NCBI RefSeq assembly: GCF_052180245.1
Contig: NZ_CP197474.1
Span: 1,798,001 to 1,862,000, forward strand
Source: Parapusillimonas sp013416435
GTDB lineage: Bacteria > Pseudomonadota > Gammaproteobacteria > Burkholderiales > Burkholderiaceae_B
Length of the DNA stretch: 64,000 bases
Direction of reading: 5' to 3'
Position numbers and translations under genes: made by a program. The first letter of the stretch is position 1. Each line of letters opens with the position of its first letter. Below the pieces are notes generated by a model that was given only the letters and a program-made list of their open reading frames with translations, was not told the origin of the DNA and searched no databases. Of this stretch, positions 16,779-25,075 are shown one piece after another.

Positions 16779-17030
16779 ACCGACGAGCAAGGAATCACCA
16801 AGCGAGCGGCACACACTGCTTTCCCTGTAGCGCATGCGTTCTATCGCATCGTCGACGTGATCCGCATCACGGCGCTCAGTCGCGCGACGATTTATCGGCG
16901 AATAGCAGAGGGGCGCTTTCCGCGTCCAGTCAACTTGGGCGGTCACGCATGCGGTTGGACGCCGACGGCCTTAAACGAGCGGATAGGGAATCCTCAGGAG
17001 GTACAGGAACGAGGAGTACGAAATCGTTAG
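16779..17030 (+). pseudogene. AlpA-family regulator fragment
   Basis: An open frame of 83 codons without a convincing start encodes RIVDVIRITALSRATIYRR then IAEGRFPRPVNLGG. This matches the AlpA MerR-like helix-turn-helix that activates excision genes in prophages and islands. The usual tryptophan-arginine wing is altered (ACGWTPTALNERI). The only possible start in the domain is GTG 16857. It is probably a relic of an older integrated element; a short functional protein is not excluded. Confidence 0.6.
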
Positions 17031-17065
17031 ATAGAAATACCCTCCTTGCTTGGTTGGTATGCACA

Positions 17066-17071
17066 TATAAT
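17066..17071 (+). promoter_or_regulatory. -10 box of the ccdAB promoter
   Basis: A perfect TATAAT lies 19 bp before the ccdA ATG; a weak TCCTTG stands 17 bp upstream of it. Position fits a TA promoter that would normally be repressed by the CcdA-CcdB complex. Confidence 0.5.
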
Positions 17072-17089
17072 GTGTTGTGAAAGGTGCGC

Positions 17090-17368
17090 ATGTCAGCGCT
17101 ATTGAACAGTGAGAGTGTCATGTTGACCGTCAACCGTCCCCGCAGTGCGCCCAGGCGTGCTACGAATGTGTCACTGCCCGAGGACCTCCTCTCCGAGGCA
17201 AAGGCCTTGCAAATTAATATCTCGCAGGCCGCTGAAGCAGGTGTTGCCCAGGCCATCGCACGCACGCGTAGCGAGCGCTGGCTTGCTGAGAACAAGGAAG
17301 CCATTGAGAGCTCCAACGCTTTTGTCGAAAAACACGGCCTTCCACTGGCAAAGTACCGGATGTTCTGA
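17090..17368 (+). CDS. ccdA: CcdA-family antitoxin
   Basis: A 92-residue antitoxin of a type II system that neutralises CcdB. The family pattern is almost complete: ATNVSLPEDLLSEAKAL, INISQAAEAGVAQAI, then a C-terminal WLAENKEAIESSN and EKHGLPLAKYRMF that wraps the toxin. The start at 17090 has AAAGG just upstream; an in-frame GTG two codons earlier is possible. The stop overlaps the ccdB start (TGATG), so the two are translationally coupled. Confidence 0.92.
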   Translation: MSALLNSESVMLTVNRPRSAPRRATNVSLPEDLLSEAKALQINISQAAEAGVAQAIARTRSERWLAENKEAIESSNAFVEKHGLPLAKYRMF

Positions 17369-17667
17369 TGAGCCGCTACGACGTTTACGCGAACCCGTCA
17401 GGCCATGGGTATCTTCTTGATGTCCAGGCGGACATTCTGCAGCCGCTAAATACTAGGGCTGTTGTGCCCCTGGTGCCCCTGAGTGAAGGGCCCAAGCCGG
17501 CGAAGACACTTAATCCTGTTTTCGACATAGATGGTGAGCTACATGCGATGATTACGCAATACATCGCAGCAGTTCCGGTCAGCGAACTACAGAACCCCGT
17601 ATGCAGTCTCCGACAGTTGCACGACGATATTGTGGGTGCCATTGACTTTTTGTTTCATGGATTCTAA
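17368..17667 (+). CDS. ccdB: CcdB-family toxin (gyrase poison)
   Basis: A 99-residue toxin with the CcdB layout: RYDVYANPSGHGYLLDVQADIL at the N-terminus, the RAVVPLVPL strand, then LNPVFDIDGELHAMITQYIAAVPVSEL and the C-terminal helix (DIVGAIDFLFHGF). CcdB of F plasmid poisons DNA gyrase through its last residues W-G-I; this protein ends H-G-F, which is a conservative change. With ccdA it forms an addiction module that stabilises the surrounding accessory DNA. Confidence 0.92.
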   Translation: MSRYDVYANPSGHGYLLDVQADILQPLNTRAVVPLVPLSEGPKPAKTLNPVFDIDGELHAMITQYIAAVPVSELQNPVCSLRQLHDDIVGAIDFLFHGF

Positions 17668-17705
17668 CTCGTCAAACCGGGAGGCCATGTGTGTTTCGAT
17701 ATCGC

Positions 17706-17740
17706 AAAAAAACTGCCCCGAACCTTGCGGTGTCGGGGCA
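17706..17740 (-). terminator. Original terminator of the CAU tRNA gene
   Basis: An eight-base stem TGCCCCGA/TCGGGGCA with an 11-nt loop is followed on the minus strand by seven T. It lies 13 bp beyond the left attachment repeat, where the tRNA gene would end if the element were absent. It is therefore probably the native tRNA terminator, now displaced about 10 kb from its gene. Confidence 0.8.
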
Positions 17741-17752
17741 GCTTGTATTCCT

Positions 17753-17769
17753 TGGTGGCGCATCCCTGA
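17753..17769. repeat. Left attachment repeat (att core, 17 bp)
   Basis: TGGTGGCGCATCCCTGA is identical to the 3' end, including CCA, of the tRNA gene at 27830-27906. The two copies bracket the integrase-bearing element. Confidence 0.88.
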
Positions 17770-17884
17770 GATTTCACCAAAAAAATAAAATCTCTTTGCC
17801 ATCAACACCTTAGCCTCGGTGCGAGTCGGATTGATAAAAAATACTGACACACCAAGGTACCACGTTCACCACCAAAAAGCATCT

Positions 17885-18178
17885 TCAAACAAGGTTCAGC
17901 ATAAACCGTGCTACGTGTTCAGTATGGGAAGGTTCATCAAGAACATCCAGCCAGGTTGTGAGCACACGCACACGATCAGCACGATCCATACCCTGCAACT
18001 CTTCCAACGGCTCACCAACGTTTCCTACAAGCAGTTGTGAGAGCATAAAAGCTGCATTCTGGTAAAGCTCAATGTTTGGTAGTTCTTCAATGGCCTCACG
18101 GTTGAACATCCCTTCAAGCTGTTCAGCAGGAAAGTTGATGAAGTGTGTTCCGTGTTCAAGAAATTCGTTGAGTGTCAT
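17885..18178 (-). CDS. Hypothetical acidic protein at the element's left end
   Basis: A 97-residue soluble protein, not recognised. It is acidic and probably all-helical (MTLNEFLEHGTHFINFPAEQ, then LPNIELYQNAAFMLSQLLVG, ending HTEHVARFMLNLV). Start 18178 is preferred to an upstream ATG 33 bases away because the latter adds a non-matching hydrophobic stretch. GC content is higher than the mob genes but it lies inside the att repeats, so it is probably cargo. Confidence 0.6.
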   Translation of the reverse strand: MTLNEFLEHGTHFINFPAEQLEGMFNREAIEELPNIELYQNAAFMLSQLLVGNVGEPLEELQGMDRADRVRVLTTWLDVLDEPSHTEHVARFMLNLV

Positions 18179-18281
18179 AGTGCCTCGCAGGAAAACCAAA
18201 AATCCTACCACAGCAACGCCAACCCGTTAGGGTAAGGGGCACCGTCCCCTTTACTCTCCCGAAGGATAACCAACGACGAGA

Positions 18282-18920
18282 TTAAACATTTCCCATTGAC
18301 TTCAAAACAATGTCACGTAATGCGTTAAGCATTTCTTTCTTTGGTTTGCCTTTTGAAGAATTAAACGCTTGTGCAATTCTATCTTTATTGTGAAATCTTT
18401 GATCAGGTGACTTCATAACATCAGCAGTAAATTCCTCTATGCTGTTGTATGTGTCAGGAACAACATTTTTTTGTTCTTGTATTGGTTTATATTCTTTATC
18501 ATTAGATACATTAGGATCTAAATTGTTTGCGCTTTGAGAAATGCTATTAACCACATTAGGATCTACATTTTTTTGTTCAGTGTTCAATAGTTCTTGTACA
18601 ATTTTATCAATCCTCTGCTCTATCTCACCATCTTCACGCCATTTCTTTGACGCTAAACTAAGCATACGCCCATTAGTAATTTGATCTCCTTTTAGATCCA
18701 ATATTCTATTAACCTCGTTAGCAACACCGTCCCAAGTAAAACCTAATTTTTTCAGTGCAAGAATATAAACGCAGTTTATGTCAAGCACACTTTTTTTACT
18801 GTTCCTTTGATTGTCTAATGATGCTTTTAATTCGATCATCCATTGGGCATGTGTAGTTCCTTTTGTAGTAGATTGTGTAGTGCTTTGTGCAGTGCTTTTG
18901 TTTATTGTTTTATTGTTCAT
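18282..18920 (-). CDS. Hypothetical mobile-element protein, Thr/Gln-rich N-terminus
   Basis: A 212-residue protein with no recognised domain. The first ~25 residues are low-complexity (repeated TTQST-like units). Residues 45-105 look like a compact helical domain (VYILALKKLGFTWDGVANEV...) that could bind DNA, and the C-terminus has a short helical tail (KPKKEMLNALRDIVLKS). It is AT-rich like the mob genes, and faces mobC across the candidate oriT. An accessory mobilization or plasmid-maintenance role is possible, but nothing in the sequence proves it. Confidence 0.65.
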   Translation of the reverse strand: MNNKTINKSTAQSTTQSTTKGTTHAQWMIELKASLDNQRNSKKSVLDINCVYILALKKLGFTWDGVANEVNRILDLKGDQITNGRMLSLASKKWREDGEIEQRIDKIVQELLNTEQKNVDPNVVNSISQSANNLDPNVSNDKEYKPIQEQKNVVPDTYNSIEEFTADVMKSPDQRFHNKDRIAQAFNSSKGKPKKEMLNALRDIVLKSMGNV

Positions 18921-19085
18921 AAATCACCCCTTTGTAGTTCATACAATAAACATAACGCATGGAAAAACAATGTCAACTTTTGCCAGATTTTAATTATTGA
19001 AGACCCCGTTACTCTTATAGGTTTGTTGACATTCAAAATCTATCAATTATGATTAAAATAAGAATCTAAGCAAGGTCACTCCTTA

Positions 19086-19153
19086 TATACCCACTTCGGG
19101 GTATAACGGAGCCTTGTAAGGGCTAAGCCCTTAACCCATATGGGGCGAGCCCC
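19086..19153. promoter_or_regulatory. Candidate origin of transfer (oriT)
   Basis: Three consecutive perfect inverted repeats lie between divergent genes and just before mobC: TATACCC/GGGTATA (19086-19105), TAAGGGC/GCCCTTA (19117-19133) and GGGGC/GCCCC (19142-19153). Clustered hairpins upstream of mobC-relaxase are the usual oriT setting. No nick-site consensus is recognised, so the call is by position. Confidence 0.5.
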
Positions 19154-19211
19154 AACCCCCCTGAAAACCTCGCTTACTTTCTTCTAAAAAATAATAATTA
19201 GAGAGGAAGAA

Positions 19212-19526
19212 ATGAGAAATCATAATAAGAAAAAACATCTCTGGGTTTCAGAGGAACAAGACAATAAATTAACCAAACTAAAAAATGAACTTGGCTTAAA
19301 TGCCAGTGATGTTTTTAGAATGGCAATTGATAAAGACTACCCCTATATAAATCTCTACTATGCAATTTCAGCAGAACTAAAAAAGCAGGGAACGAATATT
19401 AATCAAATAGCAAAGCGATCTAACACAAACAGGAAAGTCGATGAGCAAATCCTGAAAGAAATTCAAGAGATAAAAACCAATCAGCAAGCCATTCTAAAAA
19501 CATTGAGGAATAGCTATGATAATTAG
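19212..19526 (+). CDS. mobC: MobC-like mobilization accessory protein
   Basis: A 104-residue relaxosome component that would help melt oriT and load the relaxase. The C-terminal half has the family motif (LKKQGTNINQIAKRSNTNRK) preceded by a ribbon-helix-helix-like N-terminus (WVSEEQDNKLTKLKNELGL). It is preceded by a good purine-rich site (AGAGGAAG) and overlaps the relaxase start by 11 bp, so the pair is co-translated. Confidence 0.82.
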   Translation: MRNHNKKKHLWVSEEQDNKLTKLKNELGLNASDVFRMAIDKDYPYINLYYAISAELKKQGTNINQIAKRSNTNRKVDEQILKEIQEIKTNQQAILKTLRNSYDN

Positions 19527-20760
19527 AATCTTTTCTACCAAGGGAGGTGCAACATCAGCAGTAAATTATTTTCTTTCAAAGAAAGATCACAAAGGTAATT
19601 TGCGTGAAGTTAAACCGGAGATTTTAAGAGGTGATGCCCAATACACAAAAGACCTCGATGGTTTAACGAAAAAGTATGCTCATCAAATCGTGTCTGGTGT
19701 CATTGCTTTTAGGGACAATGAAACATTAACCCCAGAACAAAAAGAAAAATTATTAGACGATTTTGAGGATACTTTCATCGGTTCAGAAATGAAAGAAAAA
19801 GTGAACTCCTTTTTTGTAGAGCATTACGATAAAGGTAATTTAGAAATTCACTTTGTGATCAACCGTGTTGCCATAATGGAAAATGGTAAGCACAAGCACT
19901 TCAACCCATTTCCACCTGGTCACGAAAAATTGGCTAATAGTTTTGTTGCGCTGAAAAATGAAGAATATGGATTTGAACAAGTAGAAGAAAAAACCATTCT
20001 AAAAACCAAATACACAGGAGCAGAAAGAAAAGCAATCAGAGCAGGTAAGCACGGCTTTGAAAACCTAAAAACAAAATTCGAGCTTGATAAAGCGATGAGA
20101 GAGATGGTTAAAAGTGGTGAAGTAAAAAACAGAGAGGAACTAATAGACATTCTAAAAAGTAGTGGGCACACTCTTTCCAGAATTGGTGATGACTATATAA
20201 GCATTAAGAATGACAATGGTAGAAATATGAGGTTCCGAGGTGGGATCTATGCTCATAACAATGGGAAAGACTATCAAAACATCATCGATCTATTCAAAGA
20301 AAAAAACAAAAGTAAAACGTATTGTAGAGAATCAACTCTGAAAACATATAACGAGGAACTATCAAAGCGTGTTTCTTTTAATTCAAAACGCTATCAGGTC
20401 AATGATGATTCATTTGGTTACCGTCCAGCCCCCACAGTGAAGGTAGATAACAGCCCTGCATCTAGTGTTCTCAAGTTTTCGTTCAATAACATACCCGCCG
20501 TTGATCCCAAGAAGTGGGCTGAAATAAAAGAAAATGCCAGAATACCAAGCAAAGGTAGGAATTACCCTGTAATGAGAAGTTCAGCACAAGAAAGATTGAG
20601 TGATGCTTTATCAGATTTAGCTAATGCCAGAACACCAACAGAAACAGCAAAAGCACAAAAAGCTGTTGCCATTGCTAAAGCATTATTAGAAAGAGAAAAT
20701 GCAGAGAATAAATTAAGGTTAGACAGAAGCTATCAAGCAACAACACCCAAACTACATTAA
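19516..20760 (+). CDS. MobA/VirD2-type relaxase
   Basis: A 414-residue DNA-nicking transfer protein. The N-terminal ~200 residues are the relaxase domain: the probable nucleophile is Y18 (SAVNYFL), and motif III with the metal-binding histidines is HYDKGNLEIHFVINRVA (H103, H112) followed by KHKHFNPFPPG. The C-terminal half (~200-414) is charged, Lys/Ala-rich, with no primase motif. The family is closest to the MOBP/Relaxase (PF03432) type. With mobC and the hairpins upstream it makes the element mobilizable in trans. Confidence 0.87.
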   Translation: MIIRIFSTKGGATSAVNYFLSKKDHKGNLREVKPEILRGDAQYTKDLDGLTKKYAHQIVSGVIAFRDNETLTPEQKEKLLDDFEDTFIGSEMKEKVNSFFVEHYDKGNLEIHFVINRVAIMENGKHKHFNPFPPGHEKLANSFVALKNEEYGFEQVEEKTILKTKYTGAERKAIRAGKHGFENLKTKFELDKAMREMVKSGEVKNREELIDILKSSGHTLSRIGDDYISIKNDNGRNMRFRGGIYAHNNGKDYQNIIDLFKEKNKSKTYCRESTLKTYNEELSKRVSFNSKRYQVNDDSFGYRPAPTVKVDNSPASSVLKFSFNNIPAVDPKKWAEIKENARIPSKGRNYPVMRSSAQERLSDALSDLANARTPTETAKAQKAVAIAKALLERENAENKLRLDRSYQATTPKLH

Positions 20761-20790
20761 GGGCCGAACCCTTAATAATCCCATTCCAAA

Positions 20791-20830
20791 CCAAATAAGA
20801 AAACCAGCTTATCGCTGGCTTCCTTATTTG
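20791..20830. terminator. Shared terminator between relaxase and pilin genes
   Basis: A long imperfect hairpin (CAAATAAG ... CTTATTTG with inner CCAGC/GCTGG) lies between the convergent relaxase and pilin genes. AT-rich outer arms give U-rich tails in both directions. Confidence 0.55.
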
Positions 20831-20922
20831 ATTCGGTTTGTTGAAAATATATGTCAGTTTGAATCTAATTAAATTGTTTATTAAGATCCATTATTTTTTG
20901 TTTAAAATTAAACTTGTGTATA

Positions 20923-22008
20923 TTAATTCACGTAATTGGGATAAATTGGAATGCTAAATTTTGAGGAAAAATCACAACCTGATAGCTCTGAACTATAAGT
21001 AACTTTGCCATCAGACCAAACATATCTGAATTTATAGGTTTTCTGTGCATAAGGCTCTCCATTATTAGGGTTGCACCAAAATCCAGCTTTTGTCCCAGTT
21101 ATTTCTCTATAAGCAGTCCATGTTACTTCTGCTACGCAAGTATTAGTTTTGACAGCCCAAGTTCCATAAGTAGGATTGGTAACACCATAATACTTTGTAA
21201 CTGTTCGTTCTTCTGTAATTGAGCCTATTTGATTTGAGGAGCAATTTAATATTCTCGTTTCTTTTGTTATCGTAGGACTTGGTGTATAACAAGTATTAGT
21301 TTTATCAGTCCAACCTCCTATAGTTGGGTTTTCAACTCCATAATAAGTCGTAATAGATCTTTGTTGTATTCTGGTTCCCATTTGTGTAGAAGAACATCCT
21401 ACATTTCTTTCTTCATAAGTCACAACAGCAGGTGGTGTATAACAAGTATTAGATGTATTAGCCCATTCACCATAAGAAGGAGTTCCACGCGTGGGAGTCA
21501 TCACATCTCTTTCTTGTGTAATTTCTCCCATTTGAGTTGAACCACAACTCACAGTTTGAGTCTCTTTACTTAATGTTGGTGGTTGCTGTTGTTGGCACCC
21601 TGTAGGCATATATTTTTCTTCCAATGTGCCTTCACAATCCCATTTTAAGTTCTCACTTTCAGTGGGCCAGGGAAAGAGAGATAAAAACCTACCTTGTGCA
21701 TCGGAGTGAGCATTAGGCCCAAAAATTGTTCTTATCTCACCTTCCTCGTGAATTTCTGTTGTGCTGATCAAGCTACCTGTAGCGCCATTAAATCCAAGAT
21801 CCTCATTGCTTTCAGGAAATTCACCGTGATTAGAATAATATTCTGCGACTTGAACTTTAGCACCAGAAGCTAATGAAAGTCCTTCAGTGACCTGTGAACG
21901 AATGGTGTAATCTTGATATGCTGGAACAGCAACGGCGCCCAGTATGCCAATAATAACCACTGTCACCATTAGTTCTATGAGTGTGAAACCTTTGTTATTT
22001 ATTTTCAT
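20923..22008 (-). CDS. Type IV pilin with a thrombospondin-like repeat extension
   Basis: A 361-residue prepilin. Residues 1-30 are a class A prepilin leader and N-terminal helix (NNKG cut before FTLIELMVTVVIIGILGAVA). Residues 31-138 look like a whole PilE/PilA headpiece ending in the usual disulfide pair (C125 in KWDCEG, C138 in MPTGC). Normal pilins stop there. Here ~220 further residues follow. Three tandem ~45-50-residue units (about 148-190, 198-241, 248-291) share E-x-R-x-V-x-C-S-S-x-Q-x-G and end W-x-x-x-x-N-T-C. A last Cys-containing domain (292-361) follows. No pilus assembly genes are nearby, so it must use the host's type IV pilus machinery. A minor tip pilin or adhesin is the best guess. 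Confidence 0.85.
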   Translation of the reverse strand: MKINNKGFTLIELMVTVVIIGILGAVAVPAYQDYTIRSQVTEGLSLASGAKVQVAEYYSNHGEFPESNEDLGFNGATGSLISTTEIHEEGEIRTIFGPNAHSDAQGRFLSLFPWPTESENLKWDCEGTLEEKYMPTGCQQQQPPTLSKETQTVSCGSTQMGEITQERDVMTPTRGTPSYGEWANTSNTCYTPPAVVTYEERNVGCSSTQMGTRIQQRSITTYYGVENPTIGGWTDKTNTCYTPSPTITKETRILNCSSNQIGSITEERTVTKYYGVTNPTYGTWAVKTNTCVAEVTWTAYREITGTKAGFWCNPNNGEPYAQKTYKFRYVWSDGKVTYSSELSGCDFSSKFSIPIYPNYVN

Positions 22009-22387
22009 TTTGGTTTTCCTTTGTTATTGTTGTACTTATAGAATATTTGAAAATTTACCATTGTCAATATTCTTTCCGTTTATCAAAAAAACCCGATACA
22101 AGATCGGGTTTCTTTTTACTGCAACAATAACAAGGACAACAATTAAATCTTATTGAAAATAAATCACTTGTCAATAAGGTTTGACAATTTCTGAAAATCA
22201 ATTATAAATAAAACAGAAAAGAAAAAAGACCCAATCGCAAAATTGAGTCTTTTAGTAAAACGGTTGAAGATTGGCAAGCCTTTAACCAGAAAGTGATACT
22301 ATTATTAATGAAATTAATGTAAATGTCAATAGTCTGGTAAATCAAAAATCTTCAATCTAATAAAAATAATTAGAAATTGGAGATTTT
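22009..22387. other. Intergenic control region before rep with two hairpins
   Basis: The region is free of genes. It holds a bidirectional terminator at 22085-22117 (AAACCCGAT/ATCGGGTTT with T-runs on both strands) and a second hairpin at 22224-22253 (AAAAAGAC-CAAT / ATTG-GTCTTTT). ColE2-type replicases are normally controlled by a small antisense RNA against the rep leader; the second hairpin could be its terminator, but this is only inferred. Confidence 0.5.
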
Positions 22388-22756
22388 ATGATTGAGCAGT
22401 TTATAGAAAGCCTACCAGAAAAAGTAAGATGCACAGATAGCTTTGAAAATGGAACAAAGCACAGGAAGAAAGATAAAGCCTTATCTTTCCCCTACATTGA
22501 ACACAATCAGCTATACAAGAAGTACATTGCCATTGACGTAGATAAGCCAGAGAGTGCTTTTTTATGGGAAAAGCACGGACTACCACCACCAACCTTCATT
22601 GTCGTAAATCCAAAGAACAGCCATTGCCATTATTTGTGGCAATTGAGAGCACCAGTAATTTACACAGAAGGTGGAAGAAGGAAACCACAACAATTCTATG
22701 AGAACGTGGATTGTAGCCTTACCAGGTCACTACCTGGTGCAGATCCAGCCTATGTA

Positions 22757-24423
22757 GTCGGTCCTGAAATATTCATTTCAACGGTCATTCGGGCGTTTCA
22801 TGCCGCCAAGAGCCACAGCTTCCGAACGCCGAGACTGTCATTCAAGCGGTCACCAGGCCGGCTCGCAGCCAAGGCCAGCCAGAACCAGCGTGGCATCGTG
22901 CCTTTCACGAGGCGCAAAAAAAGCGCCCTCAGGAAGGGCACGCCCTTCTTGGCGATCATGCGCAGCAGCCACTTGATGTTGTAGCCCGCCGCGCACAGCA
23001 CCGCGTGCAGCCGGTCGCCGTATTCGCCCTTCAAGTGACAGCGGTCCATCCGGTGATCCGCTTTCAGGTGTCCGATGATCGGCTCGATGGCCTGGCGTCG
23101 CTTGAGCTGCCGTCTTTCCTGTGCCGTCAAGCGCTTGGGCTTGCCCCGGTGCACCACGCGTACGCCGGGATTCTCGGCATCGACGCCCCGGTAGCCCAGA
23201 TCAACAAAGACCGTTTCAGGCGCGGCGGCACAGTCCTGCATGAGAATGGTGGCCTGCTCCAGTTGGGAACTCAGCGTGTGGCCATCATACGGATTACGAT
23301 GAAACGCCCGAGCCCCCACAATCAGGTTGCCTTTGAAGGTGCTGGCAATGCCCACCTTCACGCCAAACTCGTAAGGCCGGCGCGCCTTGCCCTTGCTGAT
23401 ACAGCTGACCTCCGGGGCGTGCCAGGCGTACAGCTTGGGCTGGCCGTCGACAGTCGTGCGCTGGGCACTCTGAGCCCCAATACGCTGGGCCTTGCCCAAC
23501 ACCTCGTCCAGTGCTTCGCGCACGGCCTGCCCCATCGCACTGGCTTTGCGGTCGATCTCGCGGGCCAGCCGCCCGACGATGGTTCGCTGACGTTTGATCG
23601 CCCGGCGCATCCGCTTGAACTGGCGTGCATGAGCGAAGCGCCCGGCCTGGCGGCTCAGTTGCTCGCCTTCCTTGGCAAAGGTCTGCTTGAGCGCAATGCC
23701 GGCATCCTTGGCTGCTCCCACCAGCTTGATCCGTGCGATCTCCAGCAGCCGGCTGTCCGTCGGGTGGGCGATGGCCTTCTCCTGCACCGTGCTGTCCACG
23801 ATGACTCGACTGAGCTCCTGCGGCTTGATGAGCTTGAGCTCGACGGCCACATTGATGGTCTGGGCCAGCAACTCTTCTACACCGTCCTCGCCCAGCAGTT
23901 TGCGAAACTTCACCAGCGTGGTGGCGTCACAGGGCGGGCGATCCTCGTAGTAGCTCTGCCCCGAAAAGAACTGCCAGCGCGGCGTATCGGCCCAACGGGC
24001 CACCACGCCTTCGTCTGATTCGTTGAAGGCATGCTTCAGATACAGCAGCGAAATCATGATCCGCAGAGGCACGCGTGGGCGCCCGGCATGGCTGCGCGAC
24101 ACCTGGCGCTGCACCTTCTCGCCAAACAAATCCAGGTCCGGCATGGCCACGCCGTCGTGCGCCTTGCGCAAGAACCGGTGCGCCACCGCCGCCTCAATCT
24201 CCTGCCACGGCATGCGCGAGGCCAGCACTGCCAGCGGATGGCGCAGGTCGATCATTTGGTCGATACGGGCACGGAAAAAGTCATCGGTGGCAGGGCAGGC
24301 AAACATCGCAATCAAACTCCCAGAAAACAACCTCTATTGGACAACAAGCCGGGAGTTCCGGGTATCGGAAATTGCCCCAATCATCAGTGTTTATGCGGGT
24401 TGCGGGGATTATTCAAGGCCGAC
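22757..24423 (-). mobile_element. Insertion sequence copy 2 (IS5/IS1182-like, 1667 bp)
   Basis: Same length, ends and transposase as copy 1 at 10996-12662. I saw no base difference in the stretches compared. It is flanked by the same 6-bp duplication TATGTA (22751-22756 and 24424-24429). It interrupts the replicase gene in the opposite orientation. Confidence 0.92.
22798..24306 (-). CDS. DDE transposase (IS5/IS1182-like), second copy
   Basis: Predicted protein is identical to that of copy 1 (502 residues from the ATG with GGGAG upstream). All catalytic blocks are intact. Identity between the copies indicates a recent transposition, either from copy 1 to here, the reverse, or both from a third copy. 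Confidence 0.9.
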   Translation of the reverse strand: MFACPATDDFFRARIDQMIDLRHPLAVLASRMPWQEIEAAVAHRFLRKAHDGVAMPDLDLFGEKVQRQVSRSHAGRPRVPLRIMISLLYLKHAFNESDEGVVARWADTPRWQFFSGQSYYEDRPPCDATTLVKFRKLLGEDGVEELLAQTINVAVELKLIKPQELSRVIVDSTVQEKAIAHPTDSRLLEIARIKLVGAAKDAGIALKQTFAKEGEQLSRQAGRFAHARQFKRMRRAIKRQRTIVGRLAREIDRKASAMGQAVREALDEVLGKAQRIGAQSAQRTTVDGQPKLYAWHAPEVSCISKGKARRPYEFGVKVGIASTFKGNLIVGARAFHRNPYDGHTLSSQLEQATILMQDCAAAPETVFVDLGYRGVDAENPGVRVVHRGKPKRLTAQERRQLKRRQAIEPIIGHLKADHRMDRCHLKGEYGDRLHAVLCAAGYNIKWLLRMIAKKGVPFLRALFLRLVKGTMPRWFWLALAASRPGDRLNDSLGVRKLWLLAA

Positions 24424-25075
24424 TATGTAGGCAAGTTCATAAAGAACCCGTTGTCGAGCTTCTGGAAGACCATACGCCACAATGCTGAATATGACCTTGA
24501 AGACTTCAAAGAATACATCGATACCACACCCATCAGAAAGCGTCAGAACCTTGTGTGGGATGCTTTAGGTAGGAACAGCACTCTGTTTAACAATCTTCGT
24601 TTCTGGGCTTATCCCACAGTCAAACACTACCTAAATAATCACGCAGGCTTCATATCAGCAGTTGAAGAACAAGCATTTGAAATCAACAGCCAATTTATTT
24701 CCCAATCTGATAAAGGCTCATTGCTTCATAAAGAAGTGCTTTCAACAGCAACCTCTGTAAGTGGCTACACTTGGAGGAACAGGTATGGTGATTTTAGAAG
24801 AAAAGGAATTATGCAACTTCCTGAAGATATGCCACAAAAACAAAAGGAATCTTTGGGAGCTTGCTACACCAATAAAGTAAGAAGCCAATCAGTTAAAGAA
24901 AAGATTGTTCAAGCTGTAGCAGAGTTAAAGGCGCAAGGAACACCAATCACCCAAAAGTCTGTTTCTATTCGTGCTGAATGCTCTATTGACAGTGTAAAGA
25001 GAAGTTGGAATGAAGTGGGAAAACAATTTAACTTGTACGCTTAATTACTTAGTTGTGATTTTCTACTTTGGTGGC

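Larger units (their letters stand above)
22388..25044 (+). pseudogene. rep: ColE2-type plasmid replicase, split by IS copy 2
   Basis: The 5' part (22388-22756, 123 codons) and 3' part (24430-25044, 204 codons plus stop) rejoin in frame when the IS and one TATGTA are removed, giving 327 residues. Family features are YIAIDVDKPESAFLWEKHGLP (in pieces, 46-65), NPKNSHCHYLWQLRAPV, the ADPAYVGKFIKNPL junction itself, and W-rich IRHNAEYDLEDF. A PriCT-1-like segment and a C-terminal helix-turn-helix (ITQKSVSIRAECSIDSVKRSW) follow. ColE2 Rep primes replication at an origin just downstream. As it stands only truncated products can be made, so autonomous replication is probably lost. Confidence 0.87.

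Noticed and set aside
22388..22984. 198-residue protein running from rep into the IS
   Set aside because: A chimeric frame made by the insertion; the tail is IS end sequence read antisense.
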